This document shows, in pieces, positions 1 through 8,315 of a DNA stretch of 41,519 bases. The notes under the pieces were generated by a model. That model was not told the origin of the DNA and ran no database searches. It worked only from the letters and a program-made list of their open reading frames with translations. Source of the DNA: an uncultured Dorea sp. (GTDB lineage: Bacteria; Bacillota; Clostridia; Lachnospirales; Lachnospiraceae); assembly GCA_934295165.1 (NCBI GenBank), contig CAKRAT010000012.1:1-41519 (forward strand), in the 5' to 3' direction. How positions within the stretch are numbered: position 1 is the stretch's first letter; every line of letters starts with the position of its first letter. A program made the translations under genes and the position numbers.

Positions 1-653
1 ATCAGCTTTAATACATGACTGCTTAATCCATGCTCATATATTCCGATATAGATATCCAGATCTTCACAGGTTTCCGGTACGATTTTCACTTCTTCCGGCA
101 CAGTTCCCTCTATAAAATCTATACCTCCCTCAACAGCAACCATAACCGGCTTTCCTTTCAGAACTTTCGCCGAAATCTGCTTTGCTTTCTGCATGTCCTC
201 TATATAGAGATGGTTCTTTCTGGCAAATACATCTACTGCCCATTTCTGATTGATGTCTGTCGCTGTTGTGATCACCGGTACCGCTCCTGCCATCCCGGCA
301 ATTATTTCCGCCATCTCATTCGCCCCGCCGATATGTCCGGATAAAACCGGAATGCAGTACTGTCCCTTCTCATCCAGTACCAGTACTGCCGGATCACTTG
401 TTTTTGATTCTATATAAGATGCAATCAGGCGTACGGCAATCTGTACGGCTCCGATAAAGATCAGTACATCCTGTGTCCGGAACTGTTCCGCTGTCCATTC
501 TCCGGCACTGCATTTTACTGCAGCTTTTTCCACTTCCAGTCCTTTGCACTTTACTGCCTGTATCACCTGATGGCCTTCTTTTTTCAGTTCCTGTGCTAAA
601 AATTTTTCCAGTTTCCATCCATTTCCGGTAAAACTGATCATTGCAATCTTCAT
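1..653 (-). CDS. cbiG: Cobalt-precorrin-5A hydrolase CbiG (partial, C-terminus beyond window)
   Basis: CbiG opens the delta-lactone of cobalt-precorrin-5A and releases acetaldehyde in the anaerobic (cobalt-early) cobalamin pathway in the cytoplasm. About 217 codons are visible, and the frame is still open at base 1, so the C-terminal part is missing. The N-terminus begins MKIAMISFTGNGWKLEKF, and LSGHIGGANEMAE lies near residue 105; both are typical of CbiG. An IGAVQIAVRLIA segment lies in between. The ATG at 653 follows the cbiF stop by one base, so translation is probably coupled. No better upstream start is possible without entering cbiF. The identification is firm from the motifs and from cbiF and cbiD next door. 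Confidence 0.9.
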   Translation of the reverse strand, partial: MKIAMISFTGNGWKLEKFLAQELKKEGHQVIQAVKCKGLEVEKAAVKCSAGEWTAEQFRTQDVLIFIGAVQIAVRLIASYIESKTSDPAVLVLDEKGQYCIPVLSGHIGGANEMAEIIAGMAGAVPVITTATDINQKWAVDVFARKNHLYIEDMQKAKQISAKVLKGKPVMVAVEGGIDFIEGTVPEEVKIVPETCEDLDIYIGIYEHGLSSHVLKL

Positions 654-654
654 T

Positions 655-1413
655 CTATTTTGCTCCCTGACGAAATCCGGTAGTAAATTCCGGATCATAT
701 AATTTTGAACGTTCATACGCATGATGTGTCACCACATCGCCAACGATGATCAGTGCCGTCTTGGTAATTCCATGCTCTTCCGCTGTCTCTGCCAGTGTAC
801 TGACTGTACAAATATATTTCTCCTCTTCCGGCCATGTCGCCTTGTATACAATTGCTGCCGGTGTGTCTTCCCGATATCCCCCTTCGATCAATTGCTCTTC
901 CAGCTTCTCCAGAAGTCCCGTACTTAAGAAGAGTACCATCGTCGCATTATGGCTTGCAAATGCTGCAACTTTTTCCTTTGCCGGAACCGGTGTTCTGCCT
1001 TCCATACGTGTGATAACGACACTCTGTGACACTTCTGGAAGCGTATATTCCAGATCCAGCGCTGCTGCCGCCCCACAGAATGAACTGACACCAGGGCAGG
1101 AATCATACGCAATTCCCAGGTCATCCAGATGGTCCATCTGTTCCCGGACCGCACCGTACAGACACGGATCTCCTGTATGCAGACGTACCGTCGTCTTCTG
1201 TTCCTGTTCTGCCTGTTTCATCACTTCCAGCACTTCTTCCAGTGTCATCTCCGCACTGTTATATATCTCACATGTCTCTTTTGTACTCTTTAACAGTCCA
1301 GGATTCACCAGTGATCCTGCATAGATCAGCACATCCGCCTGTTCCAGATAGCGCTGACCACGTACCGTAATCAGATCTTCTGCTCCCGGACCTGCTCCTA
1401 CAAAATGTATCAT
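655..1413 (-). CDS. cbiF: Cobalt-precorrin-4 C11-methyltransferase CbiF/CobM
   Basis: This SAM-dependent methyltransferase adds the C11 methyl group to cobalt-precorrin-4 in cobalamin synthesis. The 252-residue length is normal. The SAM-binding motifs of the tetrapyrrole methylase fold are present: GAGPGAEDLITVRG near residue 6, TGDPCLYGAV near 100, and CPGVSSFCGAAAALDLEYTL near 127. The C-terminal half has VLFLSTG and the final LIIVGDVV strand. A GAGGAGG ribosome binding site lies nine bases before the ATG. It sits 84 bases after cbiD and one base before cbiG, in one transcription unit. CobM is the aerobic-pathway name for the same family; the CbiD and CbiG neighbours favour the anaerobic assignment. 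Confidence 0.93.
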   Translation of the reverse strand: MIHFVGAGPGAEDLITVRGQRYLEQADVLIYAGSLVNPGLLKSTKETCEIYNSAEMTLEEVLEVMKQAEQEQKTTVRLHTGDPCLYGAVREQMDHLDDLGIAYDSCPGVSSFCGAAAALDLEYTLPEVSQSVVITRMEGRTPVPAKEKVAAFASHNATMVLFLSTGLLEKLEEQLIEGGYREDTPAAIVYKATWPEEEKYICTVSTLAETAEEHGITKTALIIVGDVVTHHAYERSKLYDPEFTTGFRQGAK

Positions 1414-1497
1414 TTTCCGAATCCTCCTCGTCTATTATATGTACTCTCGGAATCTGTCTGTACATACTCTTGTGACACCAAAACTCCATGAGTTCAT

Positions 1498-2700
1498 TTA
1501 TTGTATCTGTCGTTCCTGTCTGAATTTCTCTATCAGTTCTTCTGCCTGTTCTGTCTTTCCAAGGATTCCGTATACATTGGAAAATGTAACCGCTCCCACC
1601 TGTATCTCCCCTTTTCCCCGGTAGTTCAGATATTCTTCCATACGCATCATGATCTGTTCCATAATGCGTATCCGTTCTTCCACGCTGCACTTTTCCAGTG
1701 CGTCATCCGTCGTCACACAGTCGAGAAATTCTGCCGCTTTCTCTCCTTCAATTCCAGCTCTTAAAGCGGCCGTGGCGAACAGATCCATCCTGCAGTCTGC
1801 CCATCTGGAATGGGTATTCATGATCCCGCCGGATACCTTGATCAGTTTCCCGATATGTCCAACCAGCAGTATGCCTTTACAGTCCTGCTCCACCGCCATA
1901 TCTATGGTCTGACCAATATAGTTACTACATTTTACCACATCATTTTCTTCTATGCTATACTGTTCCTTCAGAAAATCCAATCCATAATTTCCCGGCGCAA
2001 CAATGAGATACCGGTACTTCTCAGCCAGACATACCTTCATCTCTACTTCAATGGTATCGATCAGTGCCTGTTCACTCATCGGATTCACAATACCGGTTGT
2101 CCCGAGTATCGAAAGACCGCCTTCAATTCCAAGCCTTGGATTAAATGTCTCTTTTGCCAGCCTAATGCCTTCCGGAATGGATATCTCCACATCGATTCCT
2201 CCGATATAGCCAACCTCTTCACAGGCCTCTTCCACTTCTTTTCTAATCATCTGCCCCGGCACACGGTTGATTGCCGCTTCGCCCACCGGCTGGTTCAGTC
2301 CCGGCTTCGTCACTCTTCCGACTCCGGTCCCGCCATCTATATGGATCACCCCTGTGTCTGAAATTCTCACCTTACTGTAGACCAGAACTCCATTCGTAAT
2401 ATCCGGATCATCCCCGCTGTTTTTTTTGACTGCGCAGGATACCATAACCGGCAGTTCCCTGTCTGTATATGCTAAATTCGAAGCCTCTTTTCCATCTGCA
2501 TGTTTCCCGTCTCTTTCCTGCCCGGACTTGTATCCCCTCTGTATATCCATGATATCCAGCTGCAACTTTTCCCCCTGCGGCAGTTCCACCTGCACATGCT
2601 CTACCTTTTCTCCTGTAAAAAGCATCTGCATGGCTGCCTTTGTCGCTGCCTGTGCACAAGTTCCGGTTGTAAATCCTTTTGCTAGTTCTTTTTTCGGCAT
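1498..2700 (-). CDS. cbiD: Cobalt-precorrin-5B C1-methyltransferase CbiD
   Basis: CbiD methylates C1 of cobalt-precorrin-5B in anaerobic corrin ring synthesis, the step after CbiG. The protein is 400 residues, slightly longer than many CbiDs. The N-terminal GFTTGTCAQAATKAA signature is clear. Further family features are the TNGVLVYSKVRI segment, DGGTGVGRVTKPGLNQPVG near residue 125, and GGLSILGTTGIVNPMS near 195. The central part has LLVGHIGKLIKVSGG and NTHSRWADCRMD. It is the first gene of the visible cbiD-cbiF-cbiG unit, and a near-consensus promoter lies about 70-100 bases upstream. No cobalamin riboswitch is recognisable in the short leader. Confidence 0.95.
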   Translation of the reverse strand: MPKKELAKGFTTGTCAQAATKAAMQMLFTGEKVEHVQVELPQGEKLQLDIMDIQRGYKSGQERDGKHADGKEASNLAYTDRELPVMVSCAVKKNSGDDPDITNGVLVYSKVRISDTGVIHIDGGTGVGRVTKPGLNQPVGEAAINRVPGQMIRKEVEEACEEVGYIGGIDVEISIPEGIRLAKETFNPRLGIEGGLSILGTTGIVNPMSEQALIDTIEVEMKVCLAEKYRYLIVAPGNYGLDFLKEQYSIEENDVVKCSNYIGQTIDMAVEQDCKGILLVGHIGKLIKVSGGIMNTHSRWADCRMDLFATAALRAGIEGEKAAEFLDCVTTDDALEKCSVEERIRIMEQIMMRMEEYLNYRGKGEIQVGAVTFSNVYGILGKTEQAEELIEKFRQERQIQ

Positions 2701-2732
2701 GTGGACTCCTTTCCAGTATCCTCCCTGGTTTC

Positions 2733-2768
2733 AAAAAATGGAGGTCTGTAGTTTTCTACATTCCTCCA
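2733..2768 (-). terminator. Rho-independent terminator between queA and cbiD
   Basis: On the minus strand a TGGAGG arm pairs with CCTCCA. Inside that is a second perfect stem, TGTAG with CTACA, with an AAAA loop and small AA/GA internal loops. Six T residues follow (2733-2738). It fits as the end of the pheS-to-queA transcript. It also lies almost exactly on the predicted start of the cbiD transcript. Confidence 0.75.
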
Positions 2769-2771
2769 CCA

Positions 2772-2800
2772 ATTTTAGCGTTTTCACGCTTACATGTCAA
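2772..2800 (-). promoter_or_regulatory. Sigma-A-type promoter for the cbi genes
   Basis: Reading the minus strand, TTGACA (2795-2800) and TAAAAT (2772-2777) are separated by exactly 17 bases. The spacer holds a small hairpin, AGCGT with ACGCT (2777-2790). The predicted start falls near 2765, inside the left arm of the terminator hairpin. Confidence 0.7.
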
Positions 2801-2861
2801 ATAATCCGTATCCCGTTTTTGTTCCGTTTCTATTCTTAGTTTTCTTTATTTTCATCTTTTT

Positions 2862-2999
2862 TTACCGTGTCTGTTTTGACTCCCATGCCTGTATCCCGCC
2901 ACATACAATCTTCATTCCCACATCCACGGACGGCTGCGTCCTGAAATCATCCGGCGTTTCATGAAGTACGAGATTCCGGCCGGGTATCAGCCGCTTCAT
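2862..2999 (-). CDS. Possible small protein of 45 residues after queA
   Basis: A 45-codon frame starts 15 bases past the queA stop and would encode a protein beginning MKRLIPGRNLVLHE and ending in WESKQTR. I do not recognise a family. No convincing ribosome binding site precedes the ATG, and an in-frame TGA lies just two codons upstream. The base composition (CGGCTG, GCCGG, GGCGGG) looks like coding sequence rather than the AT-rich spacer beyond it, so it could be a real small gene or a remnant of a lost gene. It would be cotranscribed with queA, and the terminator lies about 95 bases further on. Confidence 0.3.
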   Translation of the reverse strand: MKRLIPGRNLVLHETPDDFRTQPSVDVGMKIVCGGIQAWESKQTR

Positions 3000-3014
3000 G
3001 ATTCAATAGAAAAT

Positions 3015-4040
3015 CTACTGAATAAACATCGCATCCCCGAATGAAAAGAACCTGTATCTCTCCTTCACAGCCTCTTCATAAGCCGCAAGCACGTGCTCTC
3101 TTCCTGCCAGTGCAGATACCAGCATGATCAGTGTCGATTCCGGAAGATGGAAATTTGTGATCAGACAATCCAGTACTTTGAATTTATAGCCCGGATAGAT
3201 AAAGATCTGTGTCCAGCCGCTCTTAGCCTCCAGATGTCCGTTCTCATCTGCCGCTGATTCTACCGTTCTGCAGCTTGTCGTTCCGACGCAGATGACACGG
3301 TGTCCCGTCTCTTTTGCACGGTTGATCTTCTCAGCCGCTTCTTCATCGATCATGAAGAATTCCGAATGCATATGATGCTCGGTAATCTCATCCACTTTTA
3401 CCGGACGGAATGTTCCAAGTCCCACATGAAGTGTAACTCTTGCAATATCCACACCTTTGGCCTTAATCTCTTCCAGCAGTTCCGGTGTGAAATGCAGTCC
3501 TGCCGTCGGTGCTGCTGCCGAACCTGTGTGAGTTGCGTATACCGTCTGGTAACGGTTCTTATCCTCCAGCTGATGTGTGATATATGGAGGCAGCGGCATC
3601 TGGCCAAGCTGGTCTAAGATTTCTTCAAAGATTCCGTCGAAATCGAATTTAATCAGGCGGTTTCCTTCTTCTACCACATCGATGACTTCTCCCATCAGAA
3701 GACCGTCACCGAAACTGATCTTTGCTCCGACTTTTGCTTTCTTACCTGGTTTTACCAGCGTCTCCCATACGTTGTTTTCTTTTCTCTTCAATAATAATAC
3801 TTCGATTTTGGCATTGCTCTCTACTTTGGAACCAATCAGTCTTGCCGGAATGACCTTTGTATCATTGATTACCAGGCAGTCTCCCTCATGCAGATACTCT
3901 GTGATCTCTTTAAATACATGATGGGAAAAAGCCCCGGTCTCCTTGTCAAGAACAAGAAGTCTGGAGCTCGAACGATCCTCAAGCGGATCCTGTGCAATCA
4001 GTTCTTCCGGCAATTCATAATAAAAATCCTGACGTTTCAT
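3015..4040 (-). CDS. queA: tRNA preQ1(34) S-adenosylmethionine ribosyltransferase-isomerase QueA
   Basis: QueA transfers the ribosyl part of SAM onto preQ1 at tRNA position 34 to form epoxyqueuosine, the penultimate queuosine step. The 341-residue length is standard. The N-terminus [12 protein letters not shown], the [11 protein letters not shown] segment near residue 22, and the central [17 protein letters not shown] (about 172-188) are family hallmarks. The [15 protein letters not shown] strand appears here as [20 protein letters not shown], and [16 protein letters not shown] lies near the end. It lies 28 bases downstream of the RDD protein. Its natural neighbour tgt is not in the window. 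Assignment is secure. Confidence 0.96.
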   Translation of the reverse strand: MKRQDFYYELPEELIAQDPLEDRSSSRLLVLDKETGAFSHHVFKEITEYLHEGDCLVINDTKVIPARLIGSKVESNAKIEVLLLKRKENNVWETLVKPGKKAKVGAKISFGDGLLMGEVIDVVEEGNRLIKFDFDGIFEEILDQLGQMPLPPYITHQLEDKNRYQTVYATHTGSAAAPTAGLHFTPELLEEIKAKGVDIARVTLHVGLGTFRPVKVDEITEHHMHSEFFMIDEEAAEKINRAKETGHRVICVGTTSCRTVESAADENGHLEAKSGWTQIFIYPGYKFKVLDCLITNFHLPESTLIMLVSALAGREHVLAAYEEAVKERYRFFSFGDAMFIQ

Positions 4041-4068
4041 AATTATGAATTCCTTTCCCTTTTATTCT

Positions 4069-4827
4069 TTACGTATCTTTTTCTGATATGTTTTCATTTA
4101 CAGTTGCATTTGAAGCTATTTCTTTTTCTGATTTATTTTCTACCAGACGATAGCCATTATACACTGGTTTTCCCGGTTTCTCAACTACAGAACTCTGTGT
4201 ATTTTCTGTTTTTTTCAATTCCCGTATTCCAGACTCTTCCATCTGGACATTTTTCTGCGTTTTTGACAGTTCACCCTCTGATGTCTGCGATTTCAGCTCT
4301 TCCATATTCGGCTTTTCACATTCTGGTACAACCGTTCCCGGTTGTGCCATCCATACTTTTATCTTCTTCTGATACACTACCCTGGTATCACAAAGCATGT
4401 CATGAAATCCACGTTTTTCCGAATCAATTCCGGCAACAATATAACCAATATTCATCGGAAGGCTGCATAAAAATCTTCCAACCGTCTCGCGGTACACCAC
4501 ATTTAACAGTGTCAGCTTCTCCTCCGGATTTTTTGAAACCACCCGGAGATTCATCGCTTTCTTCCCCAGTGTCGTTCCTGTCAGATAAGTAAATGCAATA
4601 AAATACAACACTTTCAAAGCATACAATATGATATCTTTCAACGAATAATGAAACAGGATATCCGCTCCCGTTATCGCACTGCCGCCGGCCAGTGAGATAC
4701 CTGCAAATATCAGCCGCACGATCAGGAGGCCTGCAAATACTACCACACTGTCGATCATATAGGCCGCCATACGCACCCAGAATCCTGCATACTCCAGATT
4801 TCCACTGGCACAGCAACTGTTCTGCAT
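4069..4827 (-). CDS. RDD-family integral membrane protein
   Basis: The N-terminal half carries an RDD domain, a membrane domain of unknown or transporter-like function. It shows YAGFWVRMAAYMIDSVVV, then hydrophobic spans around LLIVRLIFAG and LKVLYFIAFTYLTG. Next comes the GTTLGKKAMNLRVV motif and finally GFHDMLCDTRVV. The C-terminal 90 or so residues are hydrophilic and rich in Glu, Lys and Ser, probably a disordered cytoplasmic tail. I prefer the ATG at 4827, giving 252 residues, because AGGAG lies nine bases upstream and it falls after the sppA stop. A start at 4863 would overlap sppA by 20 bases and has no good ribosome binding site. No substrate can be inferred. Confidence 0.8.
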   Translation of the reverse strand: MQNSCCASGNLEYAGFWVRMAAYMIDSVVVFAGLLIVRLIFAGISLAGGSAITGADILFHYSLKDIILYALKVLYFIAFTYLTGTTLGKKAMNLRVVSKNPEEKLTLLNVVYRETVGRFLCSLPMNIGYIVAGIDSEKRGFHDMLCDTRVVYQKKIKVWMAQPGTVVPECEKPNMEELKSQTSEGELSKTQKNVQMEESGIRELKKTENTQSSVVEKPGKPVYNGYRLVENKSEKEIASNATVNENISEKDT

Positions 4828-4843
4828 GGCTAAATTCTCCTGA

Positions 4844-5827
4844 TTATCGTAACTGTTCTGCATAGTACATCGGCACCCCGCTTTCTATACTTTGGGCGGT
4901 TTCCGTCAGAACCTGTGCTTCTGACTTAGGAACTAATGATTCTGCTTTGGAGAACAGTGACTGCAGAATTCCTTCATCGGATTCCATCTCATAAAATGTA
5001 GATGTTCCAAGCTTTTTACTCATCGCATCCTTCATATCCGGATACAGACTGATCTCATCGATCAGGCCATTATTCTTCGCCTGCTTTGCAGTATAAGTTC
5101 TTCCGTCTGCCAGTTTCTTTACATCCTCTGCCGACATACCACGTCCATCTGCTACAATATTCACGAATTCCTCATAAGCTTCATTGATCTGATCCTGATA
5201 AATGGCAATCTGTTCATCCGTAAATTTACTGCTGTCCTTATTCTCGCCACTCGTAATGCTGACATAACGGATTCCAAGCTTTTCATATAATCCGGACATA
5301 TCATATCCCGACATGATCACACCGATTGATCCGGTCGTTGTATTAGAATTTGCATATATTTTATCGGATGCCATAGACACCATATATCCGCCGGATGCCG
5401 CATAATGCGCCATATAATCCCAGATCGGACGTTTTGTCGTCTCTTTGTATTCTTTCAGTTTCTGATACAATTCTTCTGATTCATAGACCGTTCCGCCCGG
5501 AGAATCTACATACAGAAGGATTCCTTTGTTATTCGAATCATCCATCAGTTCATCAATATAATTCATCGTCGAATCATGCTGGTATCCGCTTGATGTCTCC
5601 AGTGCTCTGCTCTGCGTCTGCTCCTGAATCGTACCTTCCACTCTTACAATTGCAATATAATCTTCTGACGGTGGATCAAACTGATACGAGCCGCCAAGAT
5701 CAATCACTTCTTTCACACTGCCCTGAAGCAGATTTTTAGAAATAGTATTGGTAAATACGCTGGCAGCACTGACTCCAACGAACAGTGCTGCCGCTACTAC
5801 CAGACCTATGATCTGTTTTTTCTTCAT
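4844..5827 (-). CDS. sppA: Signal peptide peptidase SppA (S49 family)
   Basis: A membrane-anchored serine protease that degrades leftover signal peptides; in Bacillus, SppA also contributes to lantibiotic resistance. The 327-residue protein begins with a charged KKKQ stretch and one transmembrane helix (about residues 6-24). The S49 domain shows VDSPGG near 108-112, the nucleophile serine in AASGGYMVS (Ser145), and the TTGSIGVIMSGYD strand. Lys197 in SGENKDSS is the likely general base. The spacing of the Ser/Lys pair matches the short Gram-positive SppA type. A GAGGG site precedes the ATG. The gene starts 11 bases after pheT, so it is probably driven by the pheS T-box. Confidence 0.94.
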   Translation of the reverse strand: MKKKQIIGLVVAAALFVGVSAASVFTNTISKNLLQGSVKEVIDLGGSYQFDPPSEDYIAIVRVEGTIQEQTQSRALETSSGYQHDSTMNYIDELMDDSNNKGILLYVDSPGGTVYESEELYQKLKEYKETTKRPIWDYMAHYAASGGYMVSMASDKIYANSNTTTGSIGVIMSGYDMSGLYEKLGIRYVSITSGENKDSSKFTDEQIAIYQDQINEAYEEFVNIVADGRGMSAEDVKKLADGRTYTAKQAKNNGLIDEISLYPDMKDAMSKKLGTSTFYEMESDEGILQSLFSKAESLVPKSEAQVLTETAQSIESGVPMYYAEQLR

Positions 5828-5838
5828 ACGTAACCCTC

Positions 5839-8259
5839 TTATTTACGCAGTTCGATACCCATACCTTCCAGTGCTTTTAAGATACGGTCCATTGCGGCAG
5901 ATACGTCCGCATCTTCCAGAGTCTTATCTTTTGCACGGAATACGATAGAGTATGCAACGGATTTGAATCCGGCCTTGATCTGTGCACCTTCGTAAATGTC
6001 AAACAGTGCATAGCTTTCCAGATATTCTCCGCCCTTGCTCTCAATAACATCTTCAATCTGTCCTACCAGAATTTCTTTTGGCATTACCATACTGATGTCA
6101 CGTGTAACAGCAGGGAATTTTGCGATTCCTGTGTACTTACGGTCGAATGTAGCTCTTGCTACGATCTCCGGCATATCGATAACTGCAATGTAAGCTCTTG
6201 TTCCGATTCCATAGTTATCTGCAACTTCCGGATGAACTTCTCCAAGGTATCCTACAACTACACCATCATAGATGATGTTAGCCTGGCGTCCCGGGTGAAG
6301 GAATGATTTTCCTGCATTTGGATCGTATTTCTCTTTCTTATGAAGACCAACTTTGTCGAAGAACTCTTCTACAACACCCTTCATAGTGAAGAAATCGCCC
6401 TCTCCATACATACCAAGTGTGAACTGTACTCTTTCATCCGGCAGTTCTGTAAGTGGAAGTGCCTTTGGAAGGTAAATATTAGCCAGTTCGTATAATTTTA
6501 CATCTTTATTTCTTCTGTTATAGTTTGTTGCAAGTGATGTCAGCATACCATTTAAAGAAGATGTACGCATAATACTGTAATCTTCTCCCAGTGGGTTCAT
6601 GATCGGAATAGCCTTACGAAGATCTGAATCTTCCGGAATCAGAAGCTTGTCAAATACCTTCGGGCTTTCGAATGAATATGTCATTCCCTGACTGAATCCA
6701 CAGAACTCTGCGATATCACGGGCAACCTGCTCTACTCTTAACTTGAATGATAATTTTCCTGTTGTAGCTTCTCCGCTTGGAAGTGTAGTAGGAATGTTAT
6801 CATATCCATAGAATCTTGCAACCTCTTCTGCAAGGTCAGCGATACGGAATAAGTCATGACGGAAAGTAGGCGCGATCACTTCGCTTGTCTCTTCGTCAAA
6901 TTCCAGATCGATTTTCTTGAAGTATCCAAGCATCTCTTCTTTGGAAATGTCTGTTCCGAGAAGTTTATTGATCTTATCTGCATCAAATGGTACTCTTACA
7001 GGTTCTTTCTTCTTGCTGTATACATCAACCATTCCTCCGACAACTTCGCCTGCTCCGAGTTCTTCGATCAGCTGGCACGCGCGGTCGATCGCTGCCTCTG
7101 CATTATTAGGATCCAGTCCTTTTTCGAATTTACCGGATGCATCGGTACGAAGTCCGATCTTCTTGCTTGACTTACGGATGTTTGTTCCGTCAAAGCAGGC
7201 TGCTTCGAATAACATTGTCTGAACATCATCTGTGATCATAGAGTTCTCTCCACCCATGATACCTGCGATACCGATAGATTTCTTACCATCACAGATCATC
7301 AATACAGACTCGTCCATCTCTCTTTCCTGTCCGTCCAGAGTTGTGAATTTCTCACCTTTTTCTGCAGTGCGTACTACGATCTCTTTTCCTTCGATCGTAT
7401 CAAGGTCGTATGCATGCATTGGCTGTCCGTATTCTTCCATTACATAGTTCGTAATATCAACCAGGTTGTTGATCGGACGGATTCCTACAGATGCCAGACG
7501 TCTCTGCATCCATTTTGGAGATGGTCCGATCTTAATGTTCTTTACGATTCTTGCGCAGTATCTTGGGCAAAGTTCTGGATTCTTTACTGTAACTTTAATA
7601 TAGTCTGCAGCATTCTCATCATTTCCCGTCGGTGTTACAACCGGTGGATGGAATTCTTTGTTAAATGTAGCTGCAGCTTCTCTTGCGATACCTACTACGC
7701 TGAAGCAGTCTACACGGTTAGATGTTACTTCGTATTCTACAACAACGTCATCCAGACCAAGTGCTTTGATTGCGCTCTCTCCTACAACTGCCTCGTCATC
7801 GAAAATATAGATTCCGTATTCCGGTGCTTCCGGATACATGTCTCTGTTCGAACCAAGTTCTTCGATAGAGCACATCATACCATCACTTTCTACGCCGCGG
7901 AGTTTTCCTTTTTTGATCTTGATTCCACCTTCTACACGCTGTCCAGGCTCATGTCCGCCTGCCACACGTCCGCCTGCTAATACTACAGGTACTTTGTCTC
8001 CTTCTTTCACATTCGGAGCACCTGTTACGATCTGAATCGTCTCTGTTCCGATATTTACCTGACAGATGATCAGCTTATCAGCGTCCGGATGTTTTTCAAT
8101 CTTGTCAATCTGTCCGATCACGATCTTATCAAGATCCGCATCTAATTTTTCAAAACCTTCGACTTTTGTACCAGACAAAGTCATTGCATCTGTATATTCC
8201 TGAGCTGTTACATCAAGATCCGGAACATACGCTTTTATCCATGATAATGAAGTATTCAT
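5839..8259 (-). CDS. pheT: Phenylalanine--tRNA ligase beta subunit PheT
   Basis: PheT pairs with PheS as an alpha2-beta2 enzyme that charges tRNA-Phe. At 806 residues it is full length. The N-terminal tRNA-binding OB domain runs from about residue 40 to 150 (KHPDADKLIICQVNIG, then KIKKGKLRGVESDGMMCS). The B3/B4 editing region follows, with MQRRLASVGIRPINNLVDIT and the MEEYGQPMHAYD motif. The B5 domain lies around 400-475, and the C-terminal anticodon-binding domain (FDX-ACB) includes FPAVTRDISMVM. GGAG lies seven bases before the start codon. It follows pheS after 56 bases and is controlled with it. Confidence 0.97.
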   Translation of the reverse strand: MNTSLSWIKAYVPDLDVTAQEYTDAMTLSGTKVEGFEKLDADLDKIVIGQIDKIEKHPDADKLIICQVNIGTETIQIVTGAPNVKEGDKVPVVLAGGRVAGGHEPGQRVEGGIKIKKGKLRGVESDGMMCSIEELGSNRDMYPEAPEYGIYIFDDEAVVGESAIKALGLDDVVVEYEVTSNRVDCFSVVGIAREAAATFNKEFHPPVVTPTGNDENAADYIKVTVKNPELCPRYCARIVKNIKIGPSPKWMQRRLASVGIRPINNLVDITNYVMEEYGQPMHAYDLDTIEGKEIVVRTAEKGEKFTTLDGQEREMDESVLMICDGKKSIGIAGIMGGENSMITDDVQTMLFEAACFDGTNIRKSSKKIGLRTDASGKFEKGLDPNNAEAAIDRACQLIEELGAGEVVGGMVDVYSKKKEPVRVPFDADKINKLLGTDISKEEMLGYFKKIDLEFDEETSEVIAPTFRHDLFRIADLAEEVARFYGYDNIPTTLPSGEATTGKLSFKLRVEQVARDIAEFCGFSQGMTYSFESPKVFDKLLIPEDSDLRKAIPIMNPLGEDYSIMRTSSLNGMLTSLATNYNRRNKDVKLYELANIYLPKALPLTELPDERVQFTLGMYGEGDFFTMKGVVEEFFDKVGLHKKEKYDPNAGKSFLHPGRQANIIYDGVVVGYLGEVHPEVADNYGIGTRAYIAVIDMPEIVARATFDRKYTGIAKFPAVTRDISMVMPKEILVGQIEDVIESKGGEYLESYALFDIYEGAQIKAGFKSVAYSIVFRAKDKTLEDADVSAAMDRILKALEGMGIELRK

Positions 8260-8315
8260 TTATAATCTCCTTTTCTCTGCTCACTTCGTTCGTGCTTCCT
8301 TCTTTTTTATGCTCG

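Noticed and set aside
746..1324. 192-residue plus-strand frame over cbiF
   Set aside because: It mirrors cbiF, has no ribosome binding site, and no recognisable protein features.
1435..1497. 20-codon frame between cbiD and cbiF whose ATG follows the cbiD stop
   Set aside because: No ribosome binding site and too short to judge; more likely plain spacer.
2701..2860. Cobalamin riboswitch before cbiD
   Set aside because: The leader is short, and no B12-box-like sequence is present; only a promoter and a terminator hairpin are seen.
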